A DNA stretch of 64,000 nucleotides from Puccinellia tenuiflora (taxonomy: Eukaryota; Streptophyta; Magnoliopsida; Poales; Poaceae). The translations under genes were made by a program, and so were the position numbers. The DNA is taken from NCBI GenBank assembly GCA_012064385.1, contig QRDG01000621.1, forward strand, positions 62,001 to 126,000. The letters run 5' to 3'. Shown here piece by piece: positions 59,643 through 64,000 of the stretch. Below the pieces are notes generated by a model, which worked only from the letters and a program-made list of their open reading frames with translations, ran no database searches and was not told where the DNA came from. Within the stretch, counting starts at the first letter, position 1. Every line of letters starts with the position of its first letter.

Positions 59643-59944
59643 GCCACCCCCTTTTGGGCCTCAGGCCTCCGCTCGTTTGCTTCCTTCGCTCCCAAGTCTT
59701 CTTCCTTCCTAAAACTGATGCTCGTAAATTTTCAGATCATTTGGATGTCGTTTGGGTCCCTGAAACATCAAAATATAGAAAATAGGGTTTTCTGCCAGAG
59801 CAGGGTTAATTCCAGAAAAATAGGAAAACTGTGAAATATTCCCAAAATCATTATAAAATCATTATATAACCCTTATATGATGCAAATATGATTGAAATAT
59901 GAGAATTATAATGCAAAGTTCATGTATGCATTTTATATGCATCA
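59643..59944 (-). mobile_element. Element E: 5' LTR, segment 2
   Basis: U3 side of E's 5' LTR after B, ending TTTTATATGCATCA on the plus strand and followed by the E target duplication GGCGT. Confidence 0.9.
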
Positions 59945-59949
59945 GGCGT

Positions 59950-60226
59950 CCCCAAGCTTAGACACTTAATGGTTCTTGATATTCAGAGGGGGTGCCATGG
60001 GGGCATCCCCAAGCTTGAGCTCTGATCCATCTTCAATTTCTTTATTATCCTTTCCTTTGGAACTTAAGAACTCCCTTCACACAAAACTTCTCATAAACTG
60101 ATTAGAGGGTTAGTGCTCATAAATGAAAAATGCACATTTGTTCAACTCAAAACAAATTACAAACAACTTTATTAGGCATTAGATACTATTTACTAAGCCT
60201 TAATGTGGCACTCCTCCTCAAGAGTA
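59950..60226 (-). mobile_element. Element F: interior, right part
   Basis: Resumes F after E. PPT-like CCCCAAGCTTAG at the very start and GCATCCCCAAGCTTGAGC at 60003-60020. No coding sequence. Interrupted at 60227 by LTR H; GAGTA (60222-60226) would be its target duplication. Confidence 0.65.
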
Positions 60227-62487
60227 TGAAAGGACAAGGATGTCGCCTAGAGGGGGGGGGGGTGAATAGGCGATTAAAACTTTTTCTATTTAAGGCTTGA
60301 TAATTGCGGAATAAAACTAGATGTTTAAATTAACAAGCCAACAACCTAATATACTAGGTTTGCCTAAGTGCACCAACAACTTATGCTAAGCAATAAAACA
60401 ACAAGGAGATAGCAATATATATGACTTCAAGCACGAAGGCTATCACAATGTAAATTGCATAAGTAAAGAGCTCAGGTATAGAAATAACCGAGGCACGCGG
60501 AGACGAGGATATATTCCCGAGTTCCTCCTTGTTAAGGGAGTACGTCTCGTTGGAGGGGTGTGAGCTTGCCACAAGAGGCCTACTCAATATGCCACAAAGG
60601 CCTCACCCTATTCTCCGATGAACCGCACCCAAGGGTTTGGTTCACCTTCCACTATCGGAATCCTTCTAGGCGGAATCCGGAGCCTTTACACCACTAAGCT
60701 TGGGGCACGCATCCACAACCGAATTGGAGGCTCCCAAGAATCACCACAACACCATCTAGGGTCCAATGACCCAAGAGTAACAAGCTCCCAACCTTCAATC
60801 CCACGAATCACCATGGGGAGCACAACCCGACGCAACTAATGCAAAAGGCAAGAACACATCAAGTGGTCAAATTCTTCTCCCCAAAATCCAACCAAAGCAA
60901 CTAATGCTATGGAGGGATTTAGGAGGAAGAACAAAGGAGAAACTCCAAGAACTCCAAAATCTAGATCCAACGAGTTCCCCTCACTTAGGGGAGATTTTGT
61001 TTGGTGGAATAGTGGATCTAGATCTCCTCTCTTGTTTCCCTAAATTTGGGAAAGAATCATCAGAGGGATTAGGAGGAATTGAGCTCTCAAAATGGTTAGC
61101 AAAGGAGGAGAGAGAGCAAGGAAAGAGATCTCCTAAAAAATTGGGGAAGAAGCCCCTTAAATAGGGGGCCACAAAAATGTGCCCGTTGGGGCAAAAAAAA
61201 AGGCAGCAGGTAACCCGGCCTGGGGCCGGCCGGCAGCCCGGCCAGGCCGGCCGAGAAACCTACAGCGAAGCAGTCGAAGGAAAGAAGCAGCGCAGGGGAG
61301 CCGGCCTGCTGTCCCGGCCTTGGGCCGGCCGGGCACATAGCTGGGCCGGGCAGCAGCCCGAGCCGGCCGACCTGCCCCCGGCCTGGGCCGGCAGCCACGC
61401 GCGCGCTGGGCCGGCTAAGCACCCGAGCGCCCCGGCCTCGTCCCGGCATGAGGCCGGCCCGGCCAGCCAGCCTGGCCCCCTTTTTTTTCTTTCTCTGTTT
61501 TTTAAATTTCTGTCCAATAAAAAAAGTTCTGAAATAGAAAAGCAATAACTTTCGCCCACGAACTCCGTTTTCGATAATCTTGGACTCGTTGGAATCGTCA
61601 CAACGAGCACAATAAGAATATGCAGAGAAACATCATAGTCCAACAAGGGAGAATAAAACCAAAATTTGAAAGGTAAAACCTTCTCTCGTAAACCGGAAAT
61701 GCTATATCTTTTGCAAATGAAGTCCGAATGAAGTGAAACCAATTTTGTTGGAAAGAGGACGACAAATGCTACCCTTGGAAATAGCAAACAAGCAATGGAG
61801 ATTTTGCAACTAATTGGATGAGTGAGACCTCCCATAAGGATGAACCGACAAAATGCCCAATACCGAAAACGCAATAGAGTACGCATATGAAAACCGTTTT
61901 CGGTGAACTTAGCCTTGTCATGACAAGAACGACAAGCACCAAGACCACACCACGATAAGAGCCAAATAAGAACCAATAAAGATGATTGCAAGGATGTAAA
62001 GTTTTGTGCTCTCTACGATGATACGATCAAGATATTCGATCGAGAGCCCCTCTTGATAGTACGGCTATCTATCCGATAACCCGGTCTCTCAACTAACATC
62101 ATGAGACCGGTAAAATAGAACGCCTATCAAGATCATACCTTTGCCTTGCGCTTAATCCACTTGAGGACGATGAAGACGATCTTCATCTCCTCAAGGCGAA
62201 CCACCTTTCTTGATTCTGCTTCGCTTGGTGAAGACTCACATGTTGCTCCCCCATACACCAATATGGGAGAGGCACCTCTTCGGCATATCTTCACTTGGAC
62301 TTGAGTGTTGATCAACCCGCACTTAGCCTTGATCAAAAAATACTCTTCTTCCCTTAGCCTTGAATCCAACAAATGGAGATCAAGGAAATCAAAAGGACAC
62401 ACCTACAAGTAGCTCAATACAAACATTAGTCCATAGAGATTGTCATTAATTACCAAAACTATGCATGGGGTCAAGCATGCACTTTCA
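60227..62487 (-). mobile_element. Element H: 3' LTR of a copia-type element
   Basis: 2261 bp, TGAAAGGACA...GCACTTTCA on the plus strand, so both ends are TGAAAG-type inverted repeats. To the right stands a PPT in reverse (ATCTCCCCCATTTTGG), which orients the element leftward. LTR length and PPT style suggest a Sirevirus/copia element; no protein in the window confirms it. Inside are a G run (60248-60257), a GGCCGG-rich block (61210-61475) and an A-rich region. Confidence 0.75.
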
Positions 62488-64000
62488 ATCTCCCCCATTT
62501 TGGTAATTGATGACAATCCCTTATTAAGAGGGTTTATATAATGAATAAAGCATCCTTGCAAGACAAACGAGCAAGAATGCAAGCGCATGTGTGGCAAATG
62601 CAACAAAAGCATTCCCTTAAACCCTCTAAACTTCTCCCCCATTGGCATCGATTGCCGAAATGGGAGGAAAATTTTAGAAAGCCAATATAATATGAGTTCC
62701 TCAAAAAGTGTGCATCGCTCAAGTTATGAGTGAAAACAAATGCACCTATACAAAGATGAATAGTTAGAGGAAATCAAACTATATTGAGGATCCAAAGAAT
62801 GCAAAAAGATGAAATCATTCAAAACATCTCCACAAAGGTGAAAAGCAATCGAGAAGATCCAACAAACCAAATAAAACACAAAGTTTTATGATTTGAGCAA
62901 ACGTGTTCTAAATAAAATTAGAGAAGCTCCCCAATGTTCATGCACCATTTGAAGTAGTGCACGAATATGGAATCCTCACTCCCCCAAACTCATCTAGAAC
63001 ACACAACAAGTGCAAGTGTGCATAAAGCAAAAGAGAATCATAGGACTTGCACCAAAGATATGGTTGAGCCATAAGGAGATACCAATTTTTAAAGATTCAA
63101 CATAAGATAGAGCCAACCGAGATAAAAGGAAGATCTTTAAAGGAGAATATTCACGAGCATAGGGATACCAATTGGAAACTAAAACCAATTGAAAATGCCA
63201 AAAGCTAGTGAGAGCATTTAGCCAATAAAAATCAACATACTCACCATGGTAAGCATGAGGTAAAAGATCCTCAACAAATACATGAGTGTGCAAAGATGCA
63301 AATAAAAAAAGACAAGCAATCACGAGACAAATTTGGGGCCACCAAAGAATTATAGATGAAAAACAAGGTGGCTCGAAAGAAATGGGATACCAAATAAAAG
63401 GTGACCTCTCTCATATGTATAAGTTTCTAAGTAGAAAAATCATTGATGATATACATCCACAAAGAAACTTGCACATATGAAATGGTTGATGAAGGGGAGA
63501 CCACAGTATCCAAAAGGGAAGTCATGAATATACAAAAGAGACTATTTCTTAAAATAATAGCACATAGCTCAAATTTATCTCATTGTATATAAATGATCTT
63601 AAAAAAAATTCAAAGACATCACACATATCACTAAGGGAACAAGAGATAGTGAAGATGCTTTGAGATAGGCAACAAGTATCTCAAATAAATAATACCAATA
63701 GAAAAAAAGAGGTTTTTGCAATTTCCTCACAAATATCACAAAGATATACCAAGTGAAGAAAATAAGCCAAAACCACAACAATTGCACATAAAATATTTCA
63801 TGCCAAGAAGCAACCTACACAAGGTTGAGACTAGAAAAGTATGCATGAGGTAGATACTTGTTACCGAGATACATTGACGATGAAGAAGATGAGAGTTTGT
63901 TTATCATCAAAGCTTGACTCCGATAATCACACGGTGAGAACACCTTCTTATGAGTGAGGCAAGCATCCAATGCATCTCCATTGTACCTAAAACAAAATTC
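62488..64000 (-). mobile_element. Element H: 3' noncoding interior, cut by window edge
   Basis: A/T-rich, no recognised protein. Three C-tracts in PPT-like context on the plus strand: 62489-62503 (the true PPT), 62633-62643 (CTTCTCCCCCATTGGC) and 62978-62988 (CACTCCCCCAAACTC). Frames are short and without domains. The coding region of H lies beyond 64000. Confidence 0.6.

Larger units (their letters stand above)
26147..59944 (-). mobile_element. Element E: non-autonomous gypsy with three nested insertions
   Basis: Flanked by the exact duplication GGCGT (26142-26146 and 59945-59949). Its 3' LTR is split into 26147-26788, 34978-35363 and 41183-41953 by D and C; the 5' LTR is split into 45538-47028 and 59643-59944 by B. 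Without the insertions and duplicated targets the LTRs are 1799 and 1793 bp and the interior (41954-45537) is 3584 bp, so E was about 7.2 kb. It retains a PBS, a PPT and a shortened gag-protease frame but no RT, RNase H or integrase. It is closely related to D. Confidence 0.9.

Noticed and set aside
61096..61991. Overlapping frames of 149 and 243 codons on the minus strand
   Set aside because: Inside LTR H and driven by the GGCCGG block.

Overview
This is plant nuclear DNA, almost certainly from a grass and probably a pooid cereal or relative. The evidence is the repeat content: Ty3/gypsy, Ty1/copia, CACTA and hAT-type elements nested inside one another, LTRs of 1.4 to 2.3 kb, and Asp-tRNA-like primer binding sites (PBS). 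I found no convincing host gene, tRNA or rRNA. Nearly every long open frame is a retrotransposon gene or lies over a tandem repeat. Species and named repeat families cannot be settled by reading alone, so elements carry letters here.

Left part (1-6981): a GC-rich stretch that may be the 3' part of a LINE or retroposed transcript; a MITE ending in a perfect 34-bp hairpin; a truncated minus-strand gypsy element K; the end of a CACTA transposon holding a purine-rich minisatellite; an RNase H-like pseudogene scrap; and a partial LTR.

From 6982 to the right edge the window is one nested structure on the minus strand. Athila-like element I (3' LTR 6982-8374) contains solo LTR J (9447-11171, TSD GATGC), tandem element A (12491-21212, TSD GGAAG, three LTRs and two internal regions), a hAT-like MITE (21680-22307, 8-bp TSD) and Athila-like element F (22844 to beyond the window). 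F contains non-autonomous element E (26147-59944, TSD GGCGT) and, further right, the LTR of copia element H (60227-62487). E contains three younger insertions: D (26789-34972, plus strand, TSD GCATC), copia C (35364-41177, minus strand, TSD GCATC) and Tat-like gypsy B (47029-59637, plus strand, TSD CGTGG). Removing B, C and D gives E two LTRs of about 1.8 kb around a 3.6-kb interior.

B is the only element with a near-complete gag-pol (protease, RT, two RNase H domains, integrase). It is disabled by five stop codons and one frameshift. Between pol and its 3' LTR lies a five-exon gene of about 1000 codons on the opposite strand, with its own TATA box; I consider this the most interesting item. 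C has gag, protease, integrase and RNase H but lacks most of RT and any visible primer site. D and E keep only gag/protease parts and would need enzymes supplied by other elements. A has no recognised protein and is filled with tandem repeats. Extra copies of polypurine-tract-like motifs recur inside A, B, D, E and H.
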